NCBI GenBank assembly: GCA_033557465.1
Contig: CM066033.1
Span: 902,374,808 to 902,438,807, forward strand
Source: Ichthyophis bannanicus
Lineage: Eukaryota > Chordata > Amphibia > Gymnophiona > Ichthyophiidae
DNA length: 64,000 bases
Reading direction: 5' to 3'
The notes under the pieces are model-generated. The model was not told the origin of the DNA. It did not search any database and was given only the letters and a program-made list of their open reading frames with translations. Positions 1 through 9,529 of this stretch are shown here, in pieces; the first letter of the stretch is position 1, and each line of letters opens with the position of its first letter. The position numbers and the translations under genes are program-made.

Positions 1-941
1 GGATTGTGGAAAATTGCAAGAGGATCTTGATAAATTGGAAGCCTGGGCATCAAAATGGCAGATGAAATTTAATGTGGACAAGTGCAAAGTAATGCACCTA
101 GGGAAGAACAACCCAAACTATGGTTACACGGTGCAAGGTTCCACATTAGGAATCCCCACCCAGGAAAAGGATTTAGGCGTCATTGTGGATAACATGTTAA
201 AACCCTCGGTTCAGTGTGCAGCGGCAGCCAAGAGAGCAAATAGAATGCTAGGTATCATAAGGAAAGGAATGGAAAATACAACAAAAAATATTATAATGCC
301 TCTATATCGTTCCATGGTGAGGCCGCACCTTGAATATTGTGTGCAATTCTGGTCACTGTATCTTAAAAAGGATATAGCGTTATTAGAAAAGGTTCAGAGA
401 AGAGCCACCAAAATGGTAAAGGGGATGGAAGGATACTCCTATGAAGAAAGGCTAAAAAGGTTAGGGCTCTTTAACCTGGAAAAGAGACGGCTGAGGGGAG
501 ATATAATAGAAGTCTATAAATTAATGAATGGAATGGAACTGGTAAACGTAGATTGTTTACATTATCAGAATATACAAAGACTAGGACATGCAATGAAGCT
601 ACAGGGTAAACTGTTTAAGATTAATAAAAGAAAATATTTTTTCACTCAACGTGTAATCAAACTCTGGAACTTGTTACCGGAGGATATGGTAAAGGTTGTT
701 AGTGTAGCTGGGTTTAAAAAAGGTTTGGACAAGTTCCTGGAGGAAAGGTCCATAAACCATTATTAAGAAGGGACCAAGGATATCAATGCTTGACCCAGTA
801 CAAGCATTGTGGAACCTGTGTCTTTTGGGGAAACTGCTAGGTATGTATGACCTAGATTGGCCACTGTTGGAAACAGGATACTGGGCTTGATGGACCTTGG
901 TCTGACCCAGTATGGCATATTTTATGTTCTTATGTTCTTAT
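1..941 (+). mobile_element. CR1-like LINE, 3' part (5' cut by window edge)
   Basis: This is the 3' end of a non-LTR retrotransposon. An open frame encodes the end of its reverse transcriptase (separate entry) and is followed by about 175 bases of 3' UTR. The UTR ends in the 8-base repeat ATGTTCTT (about 923-940), the kind of short tandem tail typical of CR1-clade LINEs. A second copy of the same family lies antisense at 41671-42642 inside DIRS element E9. The clade call rests on the tail and protein style; L2 is the main alternative. Confidence 0.8.
14..766 (+). pseudogene. LINE reverse transcriptase, C-terminal part
   Basis: An open frame of 250 residues ends in TAA at 764-766; its start lies upstream of the window. 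It matches the thumb and C-terminal region of CR1/L2-type LINE reverse transcriptases. It has the WASKWQMKFNVDKCKVMHLG segment that follows the polymerase active site, then the EKDLGV, HLEYCVQFW and VQRRATKMV blocks, and the closing [14 protein letters not shown] and [11 protein letters not shown] blocks. The catalytic YADD and the endonuclease would lie upstream and are not visible. The frame is unbroken here, but alone it is a fragment and is probably not expressed as a functional protein. Confidence 0.8.
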
Positions 942-2096
942 CTGTATAGATGATGCAGTAGTTGATTATGCTATCTATGCAGATGACATAATGCTGTTTA
1001 TGCCTTTTAATATAACATCACCCAACTTCAACCCTATAATTTCCTGCTTCAAGGAAATTGCTATCTAGCTCAAGAACTTTGGCCTTCACATAAACTACAA
1101 AAAACCTGAAATTTTAATAATCACCAGAAATCAAACCTATAAGCCCCCCACAAAATGTATCAGTTGACGACATTGACCGCAAAGTTAAAGAAGAGGTTAA
1201 ATACCTAGGAGTAACATTAGACAAACGCTTTTCTTTTCAGGCCCACATCAAAAACTTAACTAAAGCAATATACAATAAGATCAGTCTCTTGCGACACTTA
1301 AAACCCCTACTACAACACTCTGACTTTAGAACTATAATGCAAGTCTTAATCACCCCACACAGACTACTGCAGTAGGCATGCTTCATGGTCTTTCCAAAGC
1401 ATCCCTTCATCCGCTAATCATGGCACAACATTCAGCAGCCCGAATTATTCACAATTCTCCCCGCAGCGCTCACATAACAGTTCTATTTGACTTACATTGG
1501 CTGCCGATCCAAAGCCGGATCAAATATAAAATCTTGATGATTACACATAAGATCATTAGGAAAATAACTCCCACTACTCTCTCCCACCTGATCAAAGCAG
1601 TATCTAATGACAGGCAAAAAAAGAAATCAAATGACCTACTGCCTCACTACTCCTCCAGAATTCTGTAATACTAAACAATGCACTAGCAATAGGGCATTTG
1701 AATACATATTCCCAGCACTTTGGAACTCATCGCCAACAAACCTTCGGAACATCACAGACCTATCCACCTTCCGAACCCACCTCTTCACTGAACATTTTGG
1801 TCACAACAAAATCTCAACTGCTACTGACCCTACCTAATAGCTACTGACCCTACCTAATAGCTTCTCTCTCTAATCTTACAAATAGTCTTCTCCCACACCC
1901 TCCCCCCTAAACCTACTCCTAAATTTAATGACGCTCTGTCATTAAAATTGTAAATAAGTTATTTTATTTTAGTTGAATTATGTAATCTCGTAACACCATG
2001 TTTCTGCACCAGTTATACAGTTAACTTGTTTTATGTGTCCATTTGTAAACCGCTATGATTATAAAAAATAGCAGTATAAAAAACACACAAATAAAG
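942..2096 (+). mobile_element. L2-like LINE, 3' part, decayed
   Basis: A second LINE remnant directly follows the first. A reverse transcriptase active site with YADD is readable at 976-987, followed by a GLHINYKK-type segment. Frames then shift. The C-terminal blocks (LHWLPIQSRIKYKI at about 1490-1530 and FPALWNSSPTNLRN at about 1710-1750) are open in two frames, 1378-1668 and 1607-1837. The 3' end has a small hairpin (ACCGC ... GCAGT-like) followed by A-rich sequence, about 2046-2096. Related hairpin tails occur at 23405, 57030 and 61022. Stops and shifts mark it as dead. Confidence 0.7.
1821..1860 (+). repeat. 20-bp perfect tandem duplication
   Basis: The 20-base unit starting CTACTGACCC occurs twice back to back (1821-1840 and 1841-1860), just after the end of the LINE open frame. 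It looks like a replication-slippage duplication. Confidence 0.9.
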
Positions 2097-2533
2097 GAAG
2101 TATATAATAGGACATATAGCTAGAGCATGTTAAGGTTTTTTTCGTTTGATGCAGCTTGTGCCAGCTGCTAGTGAATGGTGGGTTTTTGCAGAGTAGTGAT
2201 TGTCCATGCAGTGGTTCCATAGGTTCTGGGAAGTGGAGGGTCTTGATGGAGTGGTTGGAGCCAGTGTTCCTGCCACCATGGTTCATGCCTAAGGGCCATA
2301 CCAAAGGACCCTTTGAGGCCCTTAGCTGCAGGCATGCCTGAGGAGAGTGGAATGTATTTGTGTGCTGGTGCAATGAATTGATGTCTGAGCAGTGGGTGGG
2401 GCTTACCACCAGGCTGGGACTGCAACTAAAATGAAAATTAAGAACTGCCTTTCCTAGACAAAAGCAGCCTGATGTGATATTGCTGATCTAGTCTTTAATA
2501 TAAGAGTACTCATGTTTGCATATTTTGTAACAG
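2097..2533 (+). other. NRBP1 intron, 3' portion upstream of first visible exon
   Basis: No gene or recognised repeat is seen here. The stretch ends with a T-rich tract and the CAG acceptor at 2531-2533. Short open frames on both strands have no recognisable protein content. Confidence 0.5.
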
Positions 2534-2656
2534 GTAAACCAACGCAATGTTCCTGGCATTGACAGTGCCTATTTGGCGATGGACACAGAGGAAGGTGTTG
2601 AGGTGGTATGGAATGAGGTCCAGTTTTCAGAAAGGAAAAATTTTAAGCTGCAAGAG
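2534..2656 (+). CDS. NRBP1: NRBP1 internal exon (pseudokinase N-lobe)
   Basis: This 123-base exon (41 codons, phase 0 at both ends) is preceded by CAG and followed by GTAAGT. It encodes the start of the NRBP1 kinase-like domain, with the segments VNQRNVPGIDSAYLAMD, VEVVWNEVQFSERKN and KLQE. NRBP1 is an adaptor pseudokinase reported in ER-Golgi trafficking and in ubiquitin-ligase substrate recognition. Consistent with a pseudokinase, the VAIK-lysine position is occupied by VVWN. The paralogue NRBP2 differs clearly in this stretch (for example in the FSERKN region), so NRBP1 is preferred. The next exon follows after a 75-base intron. Confidence 0.95.
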
Positions 2657-2731
2657 GTAAGTAAAATGGGCCTTGTAAGAGGGAGATGGGCGACTGGTAT
2701 GGTTGTCTAAAATTTGGCTTCTGTTTCACAG

Positions 2732-2833
2732 GAGAAAGTGAGAGCTGTGTTTGATAATCTCATCCAGCTGGAGCATCTTAATATTGTCAAGTTCCACAAG
2801 TACTGGGCTGATGTAAAAGAAAATAAAGCCAGG
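2732..2833 (+). CDS. NRBP1: NRBP1 internal exon (N-lobe, helix C region)
   Basis: This 102-base exon (34 codons, phase 0) has acceptor CAG at 2729-2731 and donor GTAAGA from 2834. It encodes EKVRAVFDNLIQLEHLNIVK, then FHKYWADVKENKAR, the helix-C and following strand of the NRBP1 pseudokinase domain. It joins in frame to the previous exon (KLQE|EKVR) and to the exon at 47672 (NKAR|VIFI), as in vertebrate NRBP1. The following intron is about 44.8 kb and full of retrotransposons. Confidence 0.95.
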
Positions 2834-3651
2834 GTAAGACCACCTTTTTTTTTTATAGTCTATGACCCTCTTCTTTCACCTGTACTTTCTATTGTGCTCT
2901 GTGCTTACAAGAGCACTCTAATGCATTCTATGGTTAGAGGCACCATTCTAGAAGTTTGGTAAGGTGACTAAGCAAGCAGTTAATATTCTTAAGGACTATT
3001 GTCGACAAGCAGGACTGAGTCGGGCATACAAGTGTGGCGGTGTCTGATGCTAGAAGGGTTCTGCTCTTCCTACTAAAGGGTGTTAGCTGTCATTGTGGAA
3101 TTAATGCAGAAAAGGGTGCTGTGGTGATAGTTAATGTGGGAGAAATGCAGCTACTACAGGCAATTTTTTTACAAGAACCTCATTTCATGCGGTAGCAGTG
3201 AGAGTGGGCACGGCTGCACCATTCATTTACCGCAGACCTTGCAGATACGGCTAATGCCACATCTGTAGGTGGCAATAGCTGCAACAGTGATGCTGTCTTG
3301 CCACAATTCCTGCATTTTCAGTGTTATCTACTGGGAAATTGCTGGGTACACCCCCAAAAGAGAACACATGACTTTTGCAGATGCTGCAGTGCTTTTGCAA
3401 CTAACACCCAGTGTTAGCTGAAAAAACATACCATGCTTTAGTAGTGAAGTTCTGAGCTTATGTAGTCTCCTCTGCACAAAGGTCTCAGTTCTTCATTTAT
3501 TTTCTTCTATTCTGCAAAGATGACAACTCTCCCAAAACAGTTTCTCTTTCACTACTACAAAGTTTTCGTCATTTTTATTTCCTCAAATTCTTTGTTTTCT
3601 TGAAATTATCAATGCTGCTGCTGCTTTGTTTTTATTTCAAAAATGTTTATT
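2834..3651 (+). other. Start of the long NRBP1 intron, unassigned
   Basis: A consensus donor opens this stretch. No recognisable coding sequence or classified repeat is seen up to the left end of DIRS element E1. The part 3150-3400 contains GCGGTA/TACCGC-rich sequence that could be an old mobile-element fragment, but I cannot assign it. Confidence 0.4.
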
Positions 3652-3810
3652 CTCCAGGACCAAGCAGGAAGTCAGTCCTCACTTATGGGTGACGTCGGCG
3701 CCGACGGAGCCCTCGCGGAGCAATTTTCCCCAGCTTTCAAAGAAAGCCTTTGGGAATTGCAGCGCGCATGCGCGGTCCCCTTCCCGCCCAAGGGTGCCAT
3801 CTTAGCCAGT
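3652..3810 (+). repeat. E1 left inverted terminal repeat
   Basis: About 159 bases, from CTCCAGGACC to CTTAGCCAGT. It is the reverse complement, with few differences, of 9201-9360. The first bases are also complementary to the left half of the ICR at 9014-9122. Confidence 0.9.
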
Positions 3811-4047
3811 CTTCTTTTTTCTGCGGAGCCCTACAGACGTACCCGTCGCGTCCCCGCGAAAAAGTTGATTTTTCTTCATAATTACTCTTTTTTCCTTCGG
3901 TTCGACGCCGGTCTTTTTCCCGCCCGGACTCGCGACGCCGGTCACGAGTCCTCTTCTTTTTCGTTTTTTTCTGACTTAGTCAGTTTTCGTTTCGGTTTTT
4001 CCCTGGCAGCCCGGTCCTTTGACCTCGCCGGGGCCCTTTTTCCCCCG

Positions 4048-5937
4048 ATGGCTGCCAGTGGTTTCAAGCGGTGTGGTCAGTGTGACCGAAATATGTCACT
4101 AACTGACACACACGACAATTGCCTCCGCTGCCTGGGCCCGGATCATAAAGAAATGATCTGTGGGCCTTGTGGCAAACTATCCTCCAAAGCGTTGAGAAGT
4201 CGGCGGCATCAGCGGGATAGAATCTTCGCTGACCCCAGCCGTACCCGGACCTCGTCGGAGGCCTCCGCGTCCAGGGGTTCCAGCTCGGACCGTCGCCGGA
4301 GTTCCTCCGACAGGGGTTCTCCCTCCGGGGACCATCGACGGAAGGTGAAACCCGCGAGGGCGGCGTCGGTGGACGCTCCTGGCTCCGCGAGGGCCAGGTC
4401 GTATAGCCCCGATAGCCGCCCCGGGTCCTTGGAGAAGGAGCACCTCACGAAGCGACCTCGCCTGGAGTCGGAGCTGCCTGCTCGGGTAAGTCCTGTGGTC
4501 CTTCTGGACTCGCCTCCGCGACAGCCGACGTCGGGCCCGACGCCGTCGGGGCCCGAGTCGGGGGCTGCTGGGTCACCTGAGCTCGGACTCAGGTTGACGG
4601 CCTTGGAGAGCAGACTGTCTGCCTTCATGGACCAGCAGCGGGCACTGCTCGCTGGCTTCGCTGGCGCCGCTGCCCCGACCGCCGGGACGTCGACGTCTAA
4701 GTCGACCCCGGAGACCGAGCCGATCCTCGAGTCGATGCGAACTCGAGTCGATCCTCGGTCGAGGTCACCCTCGGCCTCCCGTTCGGGACCGAGGTCGCCG
4801 ACGCCGACTCCCTCGGTGTCGGGGCGGCAGGCGCCGCGCCCTGCCCGGGCCGACCCCACCGAGTCCTCGTCGGAGTCGGTCTGGGAGTCTGAAGAGGAAG
4901 AGTCGCCTGATTCTTTTCGGACTCGGTGTGTCCCCTCGGACTCACCTGAGTCCGAACCTCGGAAGCAGTCCCCCCCGGAGGATGCCCGGTTCTCGGACTT
5001 CGTCAGGGATATGGCCAAGGCTTTGGCCTTCCCTGCGGACCCCGAGGAGGAGCCTCGAGCCGAAGAGCTCGACGCCCTCCAGTATGACTCTCCCGCCAGG
5101 GAACACTTTACTGTACCGGTTCCTCCCATGCTGGAACGACTACTCTTCCGCATGTGGGAGAGTCCGGCCACCTCGCCGGTCCTGAGCAAGCGGGTCGATT
5201 CTATCTATCGAGTCCGCAAGAGCCCTGGCTTCCAAAAAGCACAGCTACCACACCATTCCATGGTAGTGGAATCGGCCATGCATCGTCTTAAGAGCCAGAA
5301 GATGCACTCCTCGGTGCCTCCTGGCAGGGAGGCCCGTAACCTGGATGGCCTTGGTAAGAAGTGTTTCCAGGGCTCTATGCTCGCATGTCGTGTCCAGACC
5401 TACCAGCTATACATGGGCATGTATCTCCGAGACCTGGCTAAAGAGCTAGCCGGCTTCTCCGCTGGTTTGTCCACTGGCATTCGGGAATGCTCAAAATTCA
5501 TGTCCCGAGCAGCCTATGATGGCTTTGAAGCATCGGCTCGAGTGGCCGCAGCCGGCATCGGTGCCCGCCGACAGGCTTGGCTTCAGTCATCTGACCTTGA
5601 GCCCTGGGTGCAGGACAAGTTGGTCGATGTCCCTTGCCGAGGCAAAAACCTCTTTGGCAAGCCCATGGCTGATAAGGCTGCACAAATTGAGACGGAGACT
5701 CTCACCAGGACTCGGCTTTCTAGGAAGACCTCCGCCCCTTCCCAGAAAAAGAAGGGCTCGGGAAAGAAGTCCTTTTACCCGAGGAAGGCAGCTGCCTACA
5801 AACAATACCCCCACTATCAGGCCCCTGCAGCTCCCCAACAGGGCCAGCAGGCCAAGGGACGGGGTAACGGGTCCCGTAGGCAGCAAGCCCCCAAGCCTGC
5901 ACCACCAGCCCCTGCTCCGCAGGGTGGGGGTTTTTGA
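4048..5937 (+). CDS. E1 gag-like protein
   Basis: An intact frame of 629 residues starts at ATG 4048; the frame is open upstream to 3643, but the conserved protein starts here, as in the other copies. It is the presumed structural, nucleic-acid-binding protein of a DIRS element. A zinc-binding module is visible near the N terminus: Cys9, Cys12, Cys25, Cys28, His33, Cys38 and Cys41. A long Ser/Arg/Pro-rich linker follows (about residues 60-300). The conserved C-terminal domain contains the PFQDF-like start, the HHSMVVESAMHR block, the YMGMYLRDL block and the GKNLFGKPM block. The tail is Lys/Gln/Pro-rich. Pol starts about 45 bases downstream in another frame. Confidence 0.85.
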   Translation: MAASGFKRCGQCDRNMSLTDTHDNCLRCLGPDHKEMICGPCGKLSSKALRSRRHQRDRIFADPSRTRTSSEASASRGSSSDRRRSSSDRGSPSGDHRRKVKPARAASVDAPGSARARSYSPDSRPGSLEKEHLTKRPRLESELPARVSPVVLLDSPPRQPTSGPTPSGPESGAAGSPELGLRLTALESRLSAFMDQQRALLAGFAGAAAPTAGTSTSKSTPETEPILESMRTRVDPRSRSPSASRSGPRSPTPTPSVSGRQAPRPARADPTESSSESVWESEEEESPDSFRTRCVPSDSPESEPRKQSPPEDARFSDFVRDMAKALAFPADPEEEPRAEELDALQYDSPAREHFTVPVPPMLERLLFRMWESPATSPVLSKRVDSIYRVRKSPGFQKAQLPHHSMVVESAMHRLKSQKMHSSVPPGREARNLDGLGKKCFQGSMLACRVQTYQLYMGMYLRDLAKELAGFSAGLSTGIRECSKFMSRAAYDGFEASARVAAAGIGARRQAWLQSSDLEPWVQDKLVDVPCRGKNLFGKPMADKAAQIETETLTRTRLSRKTSAPSQKKKGSGKKSFYPRKAAAYKQYPHYQAPAAPQQGQQAKGRGNGSRRQQAPKPAPPAPAPQGGGF

Positions 5938-5982
5938 CTCCTTAAACATAGCCTCTCCCCCCCGCTGGTTCCTCCCAGCACC

Positions 5983-7846
5983 GGAGGCCGGCTGGTTCAC
6001 TTCGCCCACAGGTGGTCCAGCATCACCTCAGATGCCTGGGTGCTTCAAGTCGTGCGAGAAGGCTATCTTCTCCACTTCCACCAGGTCCCTCCCTCCTATT
6101 TTCCGGGAGAACCTCCACGACCCCCTCTGCACAGGGAATTACTCCTTCAGGAGTTAGCAGGTCTTCTACAGGAACAGGCGGTGGAACCGGTGCCCCACCA
6201 CCTGAAAGGTCAAGGCTTTTATTCCAGGTATTTTCTAATACCAAAAAGAACAGGAGGCCTCAGACCCATCCTGGACTTGCGCAACCTCAACAAGTTCCTC
6301 GTGCGGGAGAAGTTCAAGATGCTTACCCTTGGAATCCTTCTGCCCTACCTCCAGCAGGGAGATTGGCTATGCTCCTTGGATCTAAAGGATGCCTACACGC
6401 ACATCCTCATCCACCCAAGCCACCGCCAATACCTAAGGTTTGTGGTGGCAGGAAATCATTACCAGTACAGAGTACTACCCTTTGGCCTGTCCTCCGCACC
6501 GCGAGTCTTCACAAAATGTCTCGCGGTGGTGGCGGCCCATCTCCGGCTTCACGGCCTCTGTCTTTCCGTACCTCGACGACTGGCTCATCAGAGCAGCGTC
6601 CGCTCTGGAGGTCACCAACGCCACGCGCCGCACGGTGACTCTTCTGCAGTACTTGGGCTTTGTTATAAACTTCGCAAAGTCCACTTTGCTCCCCTCACAG
6701 GATCTCGAGTTCATCGGCGCAAGGCTGCACACTCCTCAGGCACGAGCGTTCCTACCGCTCGACAGGGCTCAACGGCTCATGGACCTAGCCGACCGTTTTC
6801 GCAGCCAGCCCCTGGTCTCCGCCAGGCGCTTCCTGAGACTACTCGGCCATATGGCTTCCACCGTCCATGTGACCCCCAATGCCCGCCTGAATATGCGGCC
6901 TGCTCAATGGTGTCTCCGCCAGCAGTGGCGACAAGCCACAGGCGGCCTAGCAGACCTAGTGCGCGTCTCTGAGCCGCTGATCTCGTCTCTCCGGTGGTGG
7001 CTTCAGCGGCCGAACCTGATATTCGGCATGCCTTTCCAGTCACCTCAGCCGGCCCGGGTGCTGACAACAGATGCATCCCTCCTGGGCTGGGGAGCGCATT
7101 GCCAAGGGGCACGTACTCAGGGCCTCTGGACCACGTGGGAGTCTGCTCAGTAGATCAACTTCCTGGAGCTCAGGGCGATCCGCCTGGCTCTCAAGGCTTT
7201 CTCCCACCTGACTTCTCACCAGTCCGTCCTTGTCCAGACGGACAATCAAGTTGCCATGTTCTACGTGAACAAGCAGGGGGGCACGGGCTCCTTCCTCCTC
7301 TGCCGGGAGGCACAGAAGCTCTGCTCTTGGGCCGTCAGTCACGGCGTTCTCCTCAAGGCAGTTTATCTCCCAGGCCAAGAGAATTGCCTGGCGGACAAAC
7401 TCAGCAGGATCCTCCAGCCGCACGAGTGGCGTCTGGATCCCTTGGTAGTTCAGAAGCTCTTTCTAAAGTGGGGCCTCCCCACGGTGGATCTCTTTGCCAG
7501 TCCTCACAACCGGCAACTTCCTCGCTTCTGCTCTCGTCAGCCACACCCCCTTCGGGTTGCGGTGGACGCTTTTCTACTCTCATGGTCGGGGAGCCTTCTG
7601 TACGCTTTCCCTCCCATCCCGCTAGTCTCTCGGACTCTTTTCAAGGTTCTCCGAGACAAAGCCTTCATGATCCTGGTGGCCCCTCGCTGGCCCAGACAGC
7701 CGTGGTTTCCGCTCCTGCTGCAATTAGCGGTGGAGGATCCATTCCCTCTGGGGTTACAACCGGATCTCCTCACTCAGGATCAGGGGTCTCTGCTACACCC
7801 CAACCTCAGGTCTCTCAACCTAATGGCCTGGCTGCTGAGAGGGTAG
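5983..7846 (+). pseudogene. E1 pol: reverse transcriptase, RNase H, methyltransferase-like domain
   Basis: The frame opens at or before GGRLVHF (5983). Reverse transcriptase blocks are clear: FLIPKRTGGLRPILDL, DLKDAYTHI, LPFGLSSAPRVFTK and the active site FPYLDDWL at 6563-6586. RNase H follows (LTTDASLLGWGAH, TDNQVAMFYVNKQGG). Next comes the methyltransferase-like domain known in DIRS elements (VDLFASP at about 7485, APRWPRQPWF at about 7680), ending at TAG 7844-7846. Two breaks are seen: a 2-base deletion just before YLDD (about 6560) shifts the frame, and a TAG at 7151-7153 interrupts RNase H. The end overlaps the recombinase gene in another frame, as usual for DIRS. Confidence 0.88.
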
Positions 7847-8883
7847 TCCTTGCTCCCCTTCTCCTGCCGGCAGAGGTGGAGGAGGTCGTCCTGGCTTCGC
7901 GACGACCTTCTACCCGCAAATGCTACGCCCTTAAATGGCGTCGTTTTTCCGTTTGCTGTACCCGACAGTCTCAGGATCCCTTCTCCTGCCCGGTGTCGGT
8001 GGTCTTGCAGTACTTGCTATACCTCTCTAATCTGGGACTTAAGTCCAACTCCGTCAAAGTTCACCTCAGTGCTCTTTCAGCACATCATGTGCCGGTGGAC
8101 GGCAGACCTCTCTCCAACGACCCTCTCGTAGCGAGGTTTCTCCGAGGTCTCCTTCTACTTAAACCACCTCTGCGCCCGCCAGCGCCTGACTGGGACCTCA
8201 ATGTGGTTTTACAGCGGATCACCTGTCTGCCTTTTGAACCTATGGCTACCTGTTCTCTCCGTTTTCTTTCTTGGAAAACACTGTTCTTGATAGCCCTCAC
8301 TTCCACTAGACGCGTAAGTGAATTGCAGGCCCTCGTGTCTGATCCCCCTTACACTCGGTTCTACAAAAATAGGGTAGTCCTACGGACTCGCCCAAAATTT
8401 CTTCCAAAAGTGGTCTCCCCTTTTCACATCAATCAGGAGGTGGTACTTCCAACCTTCTTTCCCAGACCACACTCCAGCCGAGCTGGAACGGTCCTCCATA
8501 CCCTGGACTGTAGAAGGGCTTTGAACTTCTACCTTGACCGTACGCGGGAGCACCGTAAAGCTGCTCAGCTTTTTGTGTCTTTTGACCCCAATAAATTGGG
8601 GCTCCCGGTCTCCAAGCGTACTCTGTCCATCTGGGTTGCGGACTGTATCTCTTGGGCTTATGGGGCAGCCGGACTCTCCTTGGAAGGTCGAGTCACGGCT
8701 CATTGCGTTTGGGCAAAGGCTACGTCAGTGGCTTACCTCCGCTCTGTTCCGCTGGCAGACATCTGCCGGGCCGCTACTTGGTCTTCGAGCCAGACTTTTG
8801 CGGTCCATTACTGTCTCGAGAGGGAGTCCCGCAGGGACAGTGCTTTCGGACAGGCAGTCCTCCGTAATCTCTTCGAGGTCTGA
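7816..8883 (+). CDS. E1 tyrosine recombinase
   Basis: An intact reading frame ends with TGA at 8881-8883. It is open upstream into pol, but the conserved protein starts near SQPNGLAAE. The enzyme would integrate the circular DNA copy by strand exchange through a covalent tyrosine link. Visible parts: the N-terminal arm (SRRPSTRKCYALKWRRF), the catalytic Arg in TSTRRVSELQAL (about 8305), the H-x-x-R box and the catalytic Tyr in HYCLERES (about 8805). In the H-x-x-R box the sequence reads HCVW, so the second catalytic Arg is Trp here. Other copies have HNVR. The product is therefore probably inactive despite the open frame. Confidence 0.85.
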   Translation, partial: QPNGLAAERVVLAPLLLPAEVEEVVLASRRPSTRKCYALKWRRFSVCCTRQSQDPFSCPVSVVLQYLLYLSNLGLKSNSVKVHLSALSAHHVPVDGRPLSNDPLVARFLRGLLLLKPPLRPPAPDWDLNVVLQRITCLPFEPMATCSLRFLSWKTLFLIALTSTRRVSELQALVSDPPYTRFYKNRVVLRTRPKFLPKVVSPFHINQEVVLPTFFPRPHSSRAGTVLHTLDCRRALNFYLDRTREHRKAAQLFVSFDPNKLGLPVSKRTLSIWVADCISWAYGAAGLSLEGRVTAHCVWAKATSVAYLRSVPLADICRAATWSSSQTFAVHYCLERESRRDSAFGQAVLRNLFEV

Positions 8884-9013
8884 GCAACTCCTACCCTCCA
8901 TCCCGGATGTGGGCTACCGGTGGGTAATAATTCAGCGAAGATTCTTTCCTTCTGTGCTGCTGAGCTAGAGGGAGCTCATTTTTGTGCTTAGGGTCTCCGG
9001 TAGCCTTGAGCTT

Positions 9014-9122
9014 GGGAGTCCCATAAGTGAGGACTGACTTCCTGCTTGGTCCTGGAGAAAGCGTAGTTACTCACCTGTAACAGGTGTTCTCCAGGAGCAG
9101 CAGGAATCAGTCCTCACAACCC
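9014..9122 (+). repeat. E1 internal complementary region (ICR)
   Basis: The left half (GGGAGTCCC to the palindrome) is the reverse complement of the element's left end. The right half is the reverse complement of the right end. The centre is the palindrome CACCTGTAACAGGTG. This is the hallmark of DIRS elements and is thought to guide circle formation during replication. Confidence 0.88.
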
Positions 9123-9200
9123 TCCCTCCTCCCCGTGGAGTTGCAATCTGCTTTAGTTTTTTGCAAATTTTTATGCTGTCTTTTTTAGCTATGTCATCTG

Positions 9201-9388
9201 ACTGGCTAAGATGGCACCCTTGGACGGGAAGGGGACCGCGCATGCGCGCTGCAATTCCCAAAGGCTTTCTTTGAAAGCTGGGGAAAATTGCTCCGCGAGG
9301 GCTCCGTCGGCGCCGACGTCACCCATAAGTGAGGACTGATTCCTGCTGCTCCTGGAGAACACCTGTTACAGGTGAGTAACTACGCTTT
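9201..9388 (+). repeat. E1 right inverted terminal repeat with extension
   Basis: 9201-9360 mirrors the left repeat. It is followed by a right-end extension of about 28 bases containing CACCTGTTACAGGTGAGTAA, not present at the left end but matched by the ICR. Confidence 0.88.
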
Positions 9389-9529
9389 CTGCATTATATG
9401 GATCTTAGGAAGACAACACTAACGTTCATAAGTTATGGAAACAAACTATAAAATCATAAGACTCATAAGACAGACCTTACATAACATATAAGCTGCATTA
9501 GTCCTTGTCATAAGAATGTAGCATAGCAT

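Larger units (their letters stand above)
3652..9388 (+). mobile_element. E1: DIRS-type retrotransposon, family A, nearly complete
   Basis: About 5.7 kb with all the parts of a DIRS element: left inverted repeat, gag, pol, tyrosine recombinase, internal complementary region and right inverted repeat. It starts at CTCCAGG (3652) and ends at GTAACTACGC plus TTT (9388). The triplets flanking the ends differ (ATT left, TTT right) and there is no target duplication, as expected of tyrosine-recombinase integration. Sequence is GC- and CpG-rich compared with the flanks, which suggests a fairly recent insertion. It is not active as it stands: pol has a frameshift and a stop, and the recombinase has lost one catalytic arginine. 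Confidence 0.92.

Noticed and set aside
2059..2425. Overlapping open frames on both strands before the first NRBP1 exon
   Set aside because: No domain, no splice context, no similarity to known proteins that I can recognise.
4209..5189. Long minus-strand frame of 326 codons opposite E1 gag
   Set aside because: Ser/Arg/Gly-rich mirror of the GC-rich gag linker; a shadow of the real gene.
9360..9385. A complete 23-base intron formed at the DIRS circle junction (GTGAGT...TTTCTCCAG)
   Set aside because: Too short for spliceosomal removal; only the donor-like part is kept as an observation.
3652..9388. Reading the E1 open frames as host genes (an SR-rich protein and an integrase)
   Set aside because: Terminal inverted repeats, ICR and the gag-pol-recombinase order show it is a DIRS retrotransposon.
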